A DNA stretch of 64,000 nucleotides. It comes from Dryocosmus kuriphilus. Taxonomy: Eukaryota; Arthropoda; Insecta; Hymenoptera; Cynipidae. The stretch lies in assembly GCA_038277395.1 (NCBI GenBank), contig CM076191.1, positions 29,522,583 through 29,586,582 of the forward strand. The letters run 5' to 3'. Below the pieces are notes generated by a model, which saw only the letters and a list, made by a program, of their open reading frames with translations, did no database searches and was not told the DNA's origin. Made by a program: the position numbers and the translations under genes. The stretch's first letter is position 1. Every line of letters starts with the position of its first letter. Shown here piece by piece: positions 44,389 through 55,462 of this stretch.

Positions 44389-45360
44389 ATGCTGTTACTG
44401 AAAATAAATAAAATATTTTAACATTCTTCAACTTGGCGAAGAATTTTTACAAATCAATTTTGACACCTGCTACCATACCATTCACAAAAAACCGCTTCAA
44501 CGCTTCGAGAAGAGATCAACGCCTCCCTCCACTCGTCTGCACTCACAGGACAAACCGGTTTCATGCGATCGATATGGATCAAAACCAGGCACTTACCTAG
44601 AAACTCCGGAGCCCCGGAACCTTTGGTCTGAAACTTTTATCAATTCACAGAAGTCGAATTTTATCAGATTTTATCCTGAACATCCATTCATCAGAAAAAC
44701 GGAGTTCATTCATCAGAGAGGACTTCGAGGACATCAATTTCTTCTTTCTTTTCTCTTTTTGTCTCCCTGTCAAGAGCAACCTGAAAAAGAGGAACAATTA
44801 ATCTATTAGCGACGGAATGGAATCAGTTTGGTGTTTTTTATAAAAACTTTTTCACCAAATTATGAATTATAATTATAAGAAGAGCAGATTGGATCTGTTC
44901 AGGAGTTTTTGTGTCACGGGTTCCCCCTGAACTTTGTGTCGAGAATAGACAGATAAGATCTACAGTGATTAGACGTGATCCCGTGGCAGGGAATTAAAAC
45001 TCTCACTTAATCACTATCATCCATCACCTCACCTGGAAGCTGAACGTACGCGAGCCAATTTTGGAAGAATCCAAAGATTCAATCAAGGAATCATCTCATC
45101 GACCGGTTGGGCAGGGGCCCAAACATCATCAACACATCACTGAGGAACACGTGGACCGCGGCAATTACAAACTCACAACAACCAGAATCAACGTGCCCTT
45201 ATCAGCTGAGAACTTCACTTCATTCTGCGAGTCTACATTCAATTGTACTGAAAATTTTTCAAAAAGCGAGTCACACACATATCTTCTAAAGTAGTAAGTC
45301 CTAGAATAAGTTTATCAATCTGATGTAAGGAGTAGATAAATGATCGAAAATAACCAGTCA
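44389..45360 (+). other. Gypsy leader, no gene seen
   Basis: Untranslated leader between primer site and the nested PLE. A 77-codon frame at 45061-45294 has no recognisable motif and probably means nothing. Confidence 0.6.
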
Positions 45361-45989
45361 CTCAATTGTTTACGTTTCCGCAGACATGTGTTCCGCCCTC
45401 TTCAGAATTTTATTATGATCACTAGAAAAATATTTTAACAAATAAAACTCAATGAAATTTTTTACAAGTGAAGCATAAGATATAATCATTGTAAAGATTT
45501 AAAGTACTCACAAAATGTTCTTGAATATAGAAAAACATATAATGCTCTTATTAGATATTAGAAGTAATGTAGTCAATTCAGTTAAAAACGTAGATGTAGT
45601 CAAATTCAATAAAATGTAGATAAATAGTTAATTGATTTGTTAAAATTCACATAACTTCTTTATAATTTTAAAGATCGAGCATTTGTGAGAGAATAGATGG
45701 ATAATCTCATCACTTTCAGTGCTTGAAACCAACTAACTTAAGTGTGGTAAATGCAAAGTTTTCGTGCCGATGAAAAACAAGGAGAGTCTTCTAGATAAGG
45801 AAAGATATATATTGAGTGAAGAATATTAATATGAAAGAGGAATTTAACTTTATGCATACTAGAGTTAATTAAATTAATTTTATGAAATTTTTGTACAAAT
45901 TGTCGAGTTTTTCAGTGTCCGTTACTTTATTTAGAGTGTTAGGAAATTCTTTTTTGATATGTATCATCTCTGCTATTAACCTTTTTTTT

Positions 45990-46303
45990 TCAATTTTTTT
46001 TTTCTTTATGTAAAATCTCAACATTTTTCCAATCCATGTCATGACCAGTTAAAATTCTGTGTTGAGAGATGACAGTTAAATCATCTTGTGTGATATTATT
46101 TTTATGTTCATTAATCCTTTTAGATAGACGTCTCTTTGTTTGTCCTACATAACATTTATTACAGCTTGTACTTTTAATTTCATATACTACATTGATCTCA
46201 TCACCAACATTTAGTTTGTCTTTACCAATTTTTATATTTGTATTTAAATTATCATTGATACTCTCAACTGCATTGATATTATATTTCTTTAAAATTCTAA
46301 CTA
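45990..46303 (-). pseudogene. PLE GIY-YIG endonuclease fragment
   Basis: VRILKKYNINAVESINDNLN, then VVYEIKSTSCNKCYVGQTKR with RRLSKRINEHKNNI. This is the Cys-containing GIY-YIG arrangement of Penelope elements. With the inserted element and one TA removed, the frame continues from the RT piece at 48182. The stop is at 45990. Confidence 0.85.
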
Positions 46304-48179
46304 AAGTCGGTTCCAAAAGTACGCGGCCCTCATTTTGGTTACTTCTACCTCGTTAACAAAAAATCGTAAAATATTCTAGTAAAGTACTCGTAAAAGCTTA
46401 AAGTCTCCCGAGTTTAGTGATATAAATACTATTGTCCTGAAGAATTTATAACAATAGCTCTGAGGTAAAACGTCCTGAAAAACGAGGTTTTTGAGGTACT
46501 TTTTTTGAGCCTTGACTTTGACTTGTTCCCCAAACGACCTTGAAGTCATGTAAAATCTGAAAAAAATCACAGACATTCCTTAAGGTGTCTAGAATACATT
46601 ACACTTTCCCGAATTTCGAAATTATAAATTGTTTACTATGTACAGCCTGTTTTTCACAAACATATCATCTCGGGAAGTAATGAAGATAGAAAGTTTGTTA
46701 ATGGTTTAAAATGTGGAGTTTTGTAACATGATTGAAGTACACTTTATAGAAATTTCATCAGGTGAATATTTCGTGAGAAAACCCTTTACGAATATTTGTA
46801 AATTAAAGGGAATGGGGAGATGGGTATCAATTACAAGGCCAGCAGGAAGGAGAGCCTGTTACACTGTCTGTTTACAGAAGGGCCCAGCTGTGAGGAAAAG
46901 GGCAGGGCCGTGCGAACGTCTAAAATGTATAATCCTTAGGGTGGTTCTTATTTATTCTTAATACAAAATTTTGTTTAGAGTTTCTTTGCTTTCACCTCTC
47001 TAATTTTTTATACAATTTAAATTTGTTCAAATATTTCATTTTTCAGGGAAGTCACTAAATTTTTTTAATGAACTTATACAATGGGTTCCTTAATCAATGA
47101 TAACAGTAAAATAATTTTTAAAAATAATTTGACAATTATTTATATAATATCTATTTGTTTAAGTATATAATTTACCTAGACAAGGTGGGAAAAACATTTT
47201 ATTTCAGAACATTGTTGACTATTCTCAAAACATAAATGAGCACCTCAAAATATTTCGAAGCTGTCAACAATGTTCTGAAATAAAATATTTTTCCCACCTT
47301 ATCTAGGTAAATTATATACTTAAACAAATAGATATTATATAAATAATTGTCAAATTATTTTTAAAAATTATTTTACTGTTATCATTGATTAAGGAACCCA
47401 TTGCATAAGTTCATTAAAAAAATTTAGTGACTTCCCTGAAAAATGAAATATTTGAACAAATTTCAATTGTATAAAAAATTAGAGAGGTGAAAGCAAAGAA
47501 ACTCTAAACAAAATTTTGTATTAAGAATAAATAAGAACCACCCTAAGGATTATACATTTTAGACGTTCGCACGACCCTGCCTTTTTCCTCACAGTTGGGC
47601 CCTTCTGTAAACAGACAGTGTAACAGGCTCTCCTTCCTGCTGGCCTTGTAATTGATACCCATCTCCCCCATTCCCTTTAATTTACAAATATTCGTAAAGG
47701 GTTTTCTCACGAAATATTCACCTGATGAAATTTCTATAAAGTGTACTTCAATCATGTTACAAAACTCCACATTTTAAACCATTAACAAACTTTCTATCAT
47801 CATTACTTTCCGAGATGATATGTTTGTGAAAAACAGGCTGTACATAGTAAACAATTTATAATTTCGAAATTCGGGAACGTGTAATGTATTCTAGACACCT
47901 TAAGGAATGTCTGTGATTTTTTTCAGATTTTACATGACTTCAAGGTCGTTTGGGGAACAAGTCTAAGTCAAGGCTCAAAAAAAGTACCTCAAAAACCTCG
48001 TTTTTCAGGACGTTTTACCTCAGAACTATTGTTATAAATTCTTCAGGACAATAGTATTTATATCACTAAATTCGGGAGACTTTAAGCTTTTACGAGTACT
48101 TTACTAGAATATTCTACGATTTTTTGTTAACGAGGTAGAAGTAACCAAAGTGAGGGCCGCGTACTTTTGGAGCCGACTT
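46304..48179. mobile_element. 1.88-kb foldback element with TA target site
   Basis: Inverted arms of about 920 bp, nearly identical, begin AAGTCGGYTCCAAAAGTACG at both ends and meet around a small loop near 47223-47262. TA flanks both ends (46302-46303 and 48180-48181). Removing the element and one TA rejoins the PLE frame exactly. Each arm holds the same short frame (MEFCNMIEVHFIEISSGEYF), but it is not convincing as a gene. This is a non-autonomous TA-inserting (Tc1/mariner-like) element with extremely long terminal repeats. Confidence 0.9.
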
Positions 48180-48181
48180 TA

Positions 48182-48446
48182 GTTTATCATTCAAACCTTC
48201 TATATAGGGTAAGCAAATAGTTCTACTTTTATCTATTGTTGTTCTATTATTCGATAAATCTTTATTTTGTTTACTAGAGTATGTATATTGAATTCGTTTT
48301 TTAATATATTTATTAGTGAAATCAATCGGATAATTGTTTCCTTTGAGAGTATCAACAATAAAAAGATTCTTATTATGGAAGCATCGATCCGACAACAATA
48401 GTGCTTTATCAACAAAATTATAAATAGTGCTGACTGTATGATAAAA
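48182..48446 (-). pseudogene. PLE RT C-terminal fragment
   Basis: VFYHTVSTIYNFVDKALLLS, KGNNYPIDFTNKYIKKRIQY and ICLPYIEGLNDKL correspond to the region between the RT catalytic core and GIY-YIG in Penelope elements. The part before it is missing. Confidence 0.75.
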
Positions 48447-48456
48447 AACCGACAAA

Positions 48457-48889
48457 ATGAGTGTTAACGGTACAAATCACGGCGATCTCTTAGAACCCCC
48501 TGAACAGGGAAATGGGCTAAATAATATGGATGTTAACCAACCAAACCCACCCACCGATCAAAATCGCGAAACTTTAAATCCAGAAATCTATATTCAGGAT
48601 CCCAGAACCCAAAGTTTAGAATTACCTTTCATACAGCCGGGAGGATATTATGTTTTACACCTCGGCTATTATCCAAATCAGAACAATGGGATCCCGAATA
48701 TCGCGAATCTCGGAAACCCTCAAGTGACGATCCCTAATAACCTCGGACATCCAAACAGCGTAGCCTTCGAAAACCTTTCACCAAACCCACAAATGGCGAA
48801 CACCAGTACGCATAGTGGCTCGTTTTACCACAGGAAAGACGGTCTAAAACTCGCCCGCGATATTATTCCGGAATTTAACCATATTAATA
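48457..48889 (+). pseudogene. Gypsy gag, 5' part
   Basis: ATG 48457 opens a frame with MSVNGTNHGDLLEPPEQGNG, low-complexity Pro/Asn/Gln-rich sequence, and GLKLARDIIPEFNHIN before the Tc1 insertion at TA 48888-48889. The frame resumes after the insertion as SVIMFANHCRAAAIGIDPNE at 50158. Gag forms the particle that packages element RNA. The Pro/Asn-rich head is followed by a predicted capsid region. Confidence 0.8.
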
Positions 48890-50155
48890 CAGTCTGTTCC
48901 ACAAGAAAGAATACGTGTTTTCTCGAAAAGTTTTAAAGAAAACTTTATTTTTCTTTTTTGGCATGAAAAAACGCTTTAAAAATTAGGGAGAATTACCTTA
49001 ATAAATGGTCCAATTGCCATTATTCTCGATAATGGCCTGGCATCTTCTGGGCATGCTCTCGACTAATTTTTCAGCATATTCTAAAGATAGAGAGCGCCAC
49101 ACCTCTCTAATTCGTCGAGAGAGCTGCTTGAGGGTGAATACACGCCTTCCTGCAAGTTTTCTCTTAACGACACTCCACACATTTTCAATCGGATTGGCAT
49201 CAGGAGATTGCGAAGGCTAGGCCAAGGTGACGACACCATTTTCAGCTTTCCAGTTCTTGCAGAGGCGACTGCAATGTTTGGGATCGTTGTCCTCTTGAAG
49301 GATCCAGACCTCATTATTGGCTCCAAACATCTTTTCTGCAGACCTCAGAAGACGATGCTTGTAGATTTTGACCATTTTTTCCGCGTTCAGGTTCTCAGTG
49401 AACAGCTCTAAACAGCCAAAACCGCGCTGTGAGAAGCATCCCCAAACATGGATCTTTACTGGGTGTTTAACAGTTCGCTGGAGGAACCGCTCACCTTTGC
49501 CTGACCAGGCACGTTTTATTGGAACCCATGCCCAAAAGGATGCTTCGTCGGAAAAAATCACATTTGACCAATCGCGATCATTATTTTCCATAGCCCATGA
49601 CAGCCGTTTTTGCATGTGCATTTCTGAGAGCAGGGGTTTCTGCCTCGTGCTACGGTACTGCATGTTTGCCTCAGCTAATATGCGTCTTATGGTGTTTATA
49701 CTAACGTCTAATCCCTTCTCTGCTAGCTTAGCCTTGGCTTCGTACAGCCGTAGAGTGGGGTTGCGCTTGAATAGTGCGATGATCCCCTTATCCTCCTTGC
49801 TGGACGTTGTTCGCGTTTCTCCTTTTCCTGGAAGATCGTCAACAGCTTTTGTGTCCTTATACCGCTCCACCCACTTTTGCACGAAGTACTTAGACTTTTT
49901 AAGCACTTTAGCAGCAGCTGAGTATGAAAGTTTTGGTCCGTGTGCATTGCTGCACAAAAACACAGCTTCGAACCGTTTAGCGTATACTGCACTCATTGCG
50001 CAAACTTGTTCACTATCCGACATTTCGAATGAGACTGAACCAAATCGGCGGTTCCGCTCTTGCCCTTGAAACGTACAGTCAGGCCAAAAAAGAAACGAAC
50101 AAAAATCTTTAAAACTTTTCGAGAAAACGCGTATTCTTTCTTGTGGAACAGACTG
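48890..50155 (-). mobile_element. Tc1 element, nearly intact
   Basis: 1266 bp with terminal inverted repeats of about 50 bp starting CAGTCTGTTCCACAAGAA on both ends, and TA target duplications (48888-48889, 50156-50157). It carries one transposase gene. A truncated relative lies at 16071-16493. The insertion interrupts gypsy gag in frame. Confidence 0.95.
48998..50023 (-). pseudogene. Tc1 transposase with a single nonsense codon
   Basis: The start MSDSEQVCAMSAVYAKRFEA (50023) heads a 341-residue reading. An N-terminal paired-type HTH is followed by the DD34E catalytic domain. FSDEASFWAW holds the first Asp, ILQEDNDPKHCSRLCK the second, and SPDANPIENVWSVVKRKL the Glu; I count 34 residues between the second Asp and Glu. 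One TAG (49217-49219) between the second Asp and Glu, at a likely Trp codon, is the only lesion. It cuts and pastes the element at TA sites. Confidence 0.9.
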
Positions 50156-50157
50156 TA

Positions 50158-51440
50158 TGTCCGTAATCATGTTCGCGAATCACTGTCGTGCAGCCGCAAT
50201 AGGTATTGACCCAAACGAAATGCATTACTTCGTAATGCTCGTGCGAACCAAAATAACGGGCGACGCGCGACGCCGTATCCTAGATAAAATAGATTTGAAT
50301 CTCGAAGACCTTCTAAAAACATTAAATCGCCCCTATTCCCCGCGAGCGGACTCCGCTCAGCTTACACATGACCTGTCAACAATAACAAGAAATAAGGATG
50401 AAAATGTCATAACATACGGAAGTCGCGTTAATGAAATTTTAGATAAAATTATTGTACAGGTCATGAAACGTCATCCGGGTGAAAAGGGGTTAGAGCGAGG
50501 GGAAGAGTATCGTGAAACCGCTATTAAAAGTTTCATGAGAGGTCTAGATAAAGAGACACTCTCTTTTATTAAAGATAAAATGCCCAGTTCATTAGAAGAC
50601 GCTATAGAACTGGCCGTGGAAGCAGACATGGAGTATAAAAGTTGGGCAAAGATCCATTCCCGGAGAGACCCCACCCCATCCAAAATTGAAAGGGATAACG
50701 AATATAACCCTGGATATAAGAGTGAATCGCGCAAAAGAATTGCCCATATTCGTAGCGACAGCGAGCGTCCGAATTCAAGGCGTGGACAACCACTAACACA
50801 AATAGAGTGTTATGGATGTCACGAATTCGGTCACTTCAAAAGAAATTGCACCAAAAACGATAGGACAAAAACAAACCATAATAATTATAATAACTTTAAT
50901 AAAAATAAAGTAGGTTGCACGTATTGCTCTTATTCGAACCACAACATTTCTCAGTGCAAATTGAAAGAAAGACACGTCCAAGAAAGACAGAAGGGTGCAA
51001 AACGATCCAAATTTTCTTATAATGAAAATTTAAACTTCCGAGGAGGGAACCGAGACGGGGCTCGAGCGACCCTCCCATCTATACAGAACCCCATAAACGA
51101 GTCGTCCTCAATATCACAGAAAAATCTCGTTCCAACCGAAATCCCGAAAAAAAGAGTAGAAAACCACATTTTCACAAAAGGCTCAGCGCTCCTAATGATT
51201 GATACGGGATGCGACCTTAACCTTATAAAAGAACATCACGTATATTTCAGAGTTAGAGTGAATAAAAATTTAATTTATCATCTGGTAGGAATTGGACCTG
51301 AAATGATCCCCACCTTAGGAGAAATTAAAATAGTCATTAAAGGGACTGAATCTAAGTTTCAAATTATTCGAAAAAATTTCCCAATAATTCAAAACGGTAT
51401 TTCAGGGATATCATTTTTGAAGCACATGACACCACACTAA
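50158..51440 (+). pseudogene. Gypsy gag 3' part with zinc knuckles and protease
   Basis: The frame continues gag after the Tc1 insertion. The capsid-like part (NVITYGSRVNEILDKIIVQV, MKRHPGEKGLERGEEYRETA) is followed by two CCHC knuckles, CYGCHEFGHFKRNC (about 50808) and CTYCSYSNHNISQC (about 50915), both C-x2-C-x4-H-x4-C, which bind RNA. The retropepsin motif ALLMIDTGCDLNLI (about 51190-51230) has DTG. The frame ends at 51440, after which pol continues in another frame. Only this copy's Tc1 insertion disrupts it. Confidence 0.9.
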
Positions 51441-52816
51441 TCTTTGCAGGAATCGACTTGAAATTAGGAAATAATAAACAATGAAAAACTCGAAATTCTA
51501 TTTTCCATCTACCAGCGCGAAGTAAAATTTTAATCGAACTCCCTGTAAAAGAAACCAAAATAGAGCAAGGATATTTACATAAAATTTCAGCAGGCCCAGG
51601 TATCTTTATTGGGGAAACCCTCGTCGACAAGGCCCACGGAAGCGTGCGGTGTTACGCAATAAACACAACATGCAGCCCTGTAAGGCTGAGTGTACCCCTC
51701 GCTGAACTCGAAGAGTGTTCAGTCGCCTCCCCTTGGTCCCGGACCGGCATGCACCCTCCTGGATCTCCAGAGGGACAGAAAGAGAAAGCAACACGTTTCG
51801 CTCTCCTTTTACAAACACTAAACCTCGAAGGGATGACTGAGACTGAAAAGGAAAGCCTAATTGAAATTTTAGGACCTTTCTGTATCAATTCCACCTGCCA
51901 GGCGATAAATTAGGTGCCACCACCGTCTTAACCCACAAAATAATAACCACTGACGAGCGACCCATAAACTCCAGACAGTACCGCTATCCTCCCATTCTGC
52001 GTGACGAAGTCCGCAGACAGGTAGACGAACTGCTCGCCAACGGCATTGTTCAAGCTTCTAATTCCCCATATAATTCTCCTCTGTGGATAGTACCTAAGGA
52101 GGCCGATGCAAAGGGGAAAAGGAAATGGAGAATGGTAATAGATTATCGAGGTTTAAACGAAAAAACTGTGGGGGACGCTTACCCCTTACCACACATTACA
52201 GAGATTTTAGAACAACTTGGTGGCGCAACTTATTTCTCAATTCTCGACCTCGCGTCCGGATTTCATCAAATTCCTATGGACCCATCTTCAAGAGAAAAAA
52301 CAGCCTTTTCCACACCTTATTCGCACCTGGAGTTCACGAGGTTACCTTTCGACCTAAAGACAGCACCCGCCACGTTCCAGCGTTTTATGGACCGCGTCCT
52401 GATAGGCCTGCAAGGAATAGAACTATTTGTCTACACGGATGTCATAGTTATATATGCAAATTCGTTGGAGGACTATAGTCGCAAATTGAGCACCTTATTA
52501 GGACGACTCAAAAAAGCTGGATTGACCCTCCAACCCGAGAAATGTCAGTTTCTTAGACAGGAGATAACGTATTTAGGTCATGTGATAACAAGGGATGGCG
52601 TAAGACCAGACCCCAGAAAAATAGAAGCAGTAAAAAATTTTCCAATTCCCAAACGAGTAAAAAATATTAAACAATTTCTAGGATTAATAAGATATTATCG
52701 TAGATTCATAAAAGATTTCGCGAAAATAGCTAAACATTTGACTGAACTCACTAAAAAGGACGTTCCCTTTAACTGGACCTCGATTCAGCAATTAGCCTTC
52801 GAAACTCTAAGAGATA
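51441..52816 (+). pseudogene. Gypsy Pol: reverse transcriptase
   Basis: After a linker (RSKILIELPVKETKIEQGYL; frameshift near 51884) the RT begins VLTHKIITTDERPINSRQYR. Motifs are NSPYNSPLWIVPKEADAKGK, RMVIDYRGLNEKTVGDAYPL, YFSILDLASGFHQIPMDPSS, TRLPFDLKTAPATFQRFMDR and LFVYTDVIVIYANS. In the last, the catalytic box should be YxDD but reads YTDV: GTC at about 52437-52439 in place of an Asp codon. LQPEKCQFLRQEITYLGHVI and KNIKQFLGLIRYYRRFIKDF follow. The mariner at 52817 interrupts between RT and RNase H. Confidence 0.9.
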
Positions 52817-53766
52817 CAGGGTGGGCCATCTGTTAGTGCGTTTTTAAATTTTAAAAAAAGTACACTTTTTCCTATGTGAAATCAAAATAGTTTAGTGAAA
52901 ATTAAAGCTACTTACATGCCATTTACAAATGAAAAATGATATCATTCAAGTGTCCGCCACGGCTCTTTTTGCAGACTTGCATCCGATGGTCGAAACTTTC
53001 GATGACTCTCTCCAATAAACTGGGATGAATGGCCTCAATTTCAGCCCGAATGTTATTTTTTAGGGCTTGAATTGTTCGTGGGACATTCGCATAAACTTTA
53101 CTTTTTAGATAACCCCAAAGGAAAAAATCCAAAGGGGTCAAAGTCGAATCGCACGACCTTGGTGGCCAATTCACGTCGGAATTCCTGGAAATTATGCGAT
53201 CACCAAACTTAGTCGCCAATAAGTTAATTGTTTGACGATTTGTGTGCGATGTTGCGCCGTCTTGTTGAAACCAAAGATCATCCACATCAATTTCATCTAA
53301 TTTTCGCCACAAAAAGTCCGTCAGCATGCCACGATAGCGTTCAGAATTAATCGTAATGGCCCTCTCACGCTCGTCCTCGAAAAAAATGGCCCAATAATGC
53401 CACCAGCATATAGCCCGCACCATACAGTGACTTTTGCATCATGAAGTGGTCTCTGGTGAATTTTCTGTGGATTTTCTGATCCCCAAATGCGACAGTTTTG
53501 TTTGTTTACGTGTTGACTTAAGTGAAAATGAAAAAAAAAAAAATGAAAATGAGCCTCGAGTCCGAAGTTTCCGAAATGCTTCTTTTACAGACCGACCATT
53601 TTCGTAGTAAGTTTGCACTATCAAAGCGTTGTTGCGTCGTCAACGACTCCATCTTTTCAAATGGCATAGTTTTGACATTTTGTATGTGCAGAGAGAATGA
53701 CATAACCTACAAATGATGTGTCATTTATCCATAGTTGAAAAACGCACTAACAGATGGCCCACCCTG
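52817..53766 (-). mobile_element. Internally deleted mariner-superfamily element
   Basis: 950 bp with inverted ends CAGGGTGGGCCATCTGTTAG/complement and TA duplications (52815-52816, 53767-53768). The remnant transposase keeps an N-terminal HTH piece (YYENGRSVKEAFRKLR, about 53610-53560) and a C-terminal piece (WFQQDGATSHTNRQTINLLA, NVNWPPRSCDST, TPLDFFLWGYLKSKVYANVP; 53423-52923). The region with the first catalytic Asp is deleted, so it is non-autonomous. Confidence 0.9.
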
Positions 53767-53768
53767 TA

Positions 53769-54190
53769 TAATCTGTACTGAACCAATATTGCAATACCCC
53801 GATTTTACAAAGGAATTCCTAGTAACGACCGACGCCTCGAATTATGCCATAGGCGCCGTCCTGAGTCAGGGAAAGGTTGGAGAGGACCTACCTATATCTT
53901 TCGCTTCTCGATGTTTGAATGGTGCCGAAACAAATTATTCAACCACTGAGAAAGAATTATTGGCGATTGTTTTTGCAGTTCAACATTTTAGGCCCTATTT
54001 GTATGGTAGAAAATTCATACTATTGACAGATCACCGACCCCTGGTGTGGCTACATAATTTAAAAGATCCTGTTTCCAAACTGGCTCGTTGGAGAATAAAA
54101 TTGAGCTCATACAACTATGACATTATGTATAAACCGGGAAGAATAAATTCAAACGCTGACGCGCTGTCTAGAAATCCAGTAAACTCAGAC
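53769..54190 (+). pseudogene. Gypsy Pol: RNase H
   Basis: LQYPDFTKEFLVTTDASNYA holds the first catalytic Asp. Next come ISFASRCLNGAETNYSTTEK (Glu), LLAIVFAVQHFRPYLYGRKF, ILLTDHRPLVWLHNL (Asp) and RINSNADALSRNP. It degrades RNA in the RNA-DNA hybrid. The domain looks intact. It continues without a stop into a long linker. Confidence 0.9.
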
Positions 54191-55006
54191 ACCACGTGCG
54201 AAGTCAGGCCCGGCATCCCCGCTCTTGCGCCTTTGGGTCAAGTCTTCGCTGTCATGACCCAAGAACCAGACAGCGAGGCGCCAAGCCCGGAAACCGAGCC
54301 TACCGAGAACGATGGACAAAAGGAAGAAATAGATAAAATGATTGAGTATGTTTTCCTAGGGAGAGGGTTGGAAGCCCCGGGCATTGGTTTGGACTGGATG
54401 TCCAGGTATGAAAAGGCAGATCGATCTGGAGAGACCACATCTGATAAGGATGACGGTATTGAAGCTCAGGTAAAGCGCTCCACTGTATCACACAGTCAAG
54501 CAGCTGCTGAGGGAGGTGTTTTAGGGACTCCCGTAACGGCGCGTGCACTACCATCATCGGATAGCCCACACGCTGGGGAGAGACGGTACCGGGCCCCCGG
54601 AGGAAAAACAGAACACCTGGAAAGCGAACTTACATTCCGTAGATCTGTGAAATTTAATTGTGCTGCCACTGTACCGGAGACTAGGGGCCTACCATACTCT
54701 CAGGTGGCTTTATCAGGTATTAGGGAACCCAATGTAACGGTAAGCACGTGTACTACAGCACTGCCGACTCCGAGTGGGATGAGGGGAAACGGTACCGGTA
54801 GCTTGGAAGACGAGGACATGATACTCTCGCAAGAACAGAATACAAGTGAAAACGCTTGTAATGAAGACGAGGATATGATACTCTCGCCAAGTGGAAACAC
54901 TTGTGATAAAGACGAGATTACTCTCGCCTCTCGTCCCGACGAGAATTTACTCATGGAACGTGAAATAAAAGAGACAGCGTCGGAAAGAAGCAATGAAGTT
55001 CAAATG
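54191..55006 (+). CDS. Long low-complexity Pol linker with acidic repeats
   Basis: About 270 residues between RNase H and the macro-like domain, in one open frame. The first part is Glu/Pro/Ser-rich (EAPSPETEPTENDGQKEEID). Toward the end three related units, each holding DEDMILS or DEITLAS with NT-C-DKDE spacers (about 54805-54940), repeat every about 70 bp. No known domain is seen. Gypsy Pol proteins normally have only a short spacer here. Confidence 0.7.
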
Positions 55007-55462
55007 TTTGAACCTATTTTTTTAGTTACAGACGGATGCTTTCTTTATAGTAAAAATAAAATTTCTATGGGAAAGGAAAATATAGTCCACTTTATTTCTG
55101 CGGATTGTAATCTAAATTCTCCAACCAGCCAGGAGTTGATAAAAAATAAAATAATAATTGAAAATTATTTGAGAACGCAAAAGCTTACCCTCGGTGAAAC
55201 GACAGTCTTTAAAACAGGAGGTCGATATATTTTTAAGGTTGTAGTAAAAAATAAAATTAACGATAGAACTTTCATAAATATCTTCGCTAGAGGTATTCAA
55301 GCCTTGAAAACAGTCATGGAAACACTACAAGTAAAATGTGTAAGAATTGCAAAAACAGGAAATGGTCTCGAGGACCTGACTTAGTCAACGGCCGAGCAGA
55401 TCCTGAGACAAAATTTCGCAAAAAGCAGAATTCGTATAGTTATTTGTTCCGGCGAAATTATA
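55007..55462 (+). pseudogene. Macro domain (OARD1/TARG1-like) inside gypsy Pol
   Basis: The segment reads IFLVTDGCFLYSKNK, then ENIVHFISADCNLNSPTSQE, LGETTVFKTGGRYIFKVVVK, NIFARGIQALKTVMETLQVK, CVRIAKTGNGLEDL and, after a TAG, AEQILRQNFAKSRIRIVICS. This follows the single macro domain of the OARD1/TARG1 class from start to end: H-x-ISxDC, E-x2-VxK-x-GRYI-x6-K, a helix with T-x2-N-x4-L, R-x2-G-x-GL-x-x-L, final beta strand. Such domains bind ADP-ribose and remove it from proteins. The Lys matching TARG1 Lys84 is present; Asp125 is Glu. The TAG (55382-55384) falls where I recall a Trp, suggesting TGG to TAG. The domain call is inference from recalled sequence. Confidence 0.65.

Larger units (their letters stand above)
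45361..48450 (-). mobile_element. 5'-truncated PLE of a second family in the gypsy leader
   Basis: The RT C-terminal segment (48446-48182) and GIY-YIG endonuclease (46301-45990) lie on the minus strand. A 3' UTR with hammerhead-like core (45374-45415) follows. The foldback element 46304-48179 interrupts it. It is truncated within the RT and lies directly upstream of the gag ATG (48457). The left end is uncertain. Confidence 0.75.

Noticed and set aside
46713..46961. Short frame MEFCNMIEVHFIEISSGEYF repeated in both foldback arms
   Set aside because: Its presence in both arms follows from the inverted repeat itself, and the copies diverge by frameshift after about 35 residues.
49368..50069. 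233-codon plus-strand frame
   Set aside because: Antisense to the Tc1 transposase; no independent motif.
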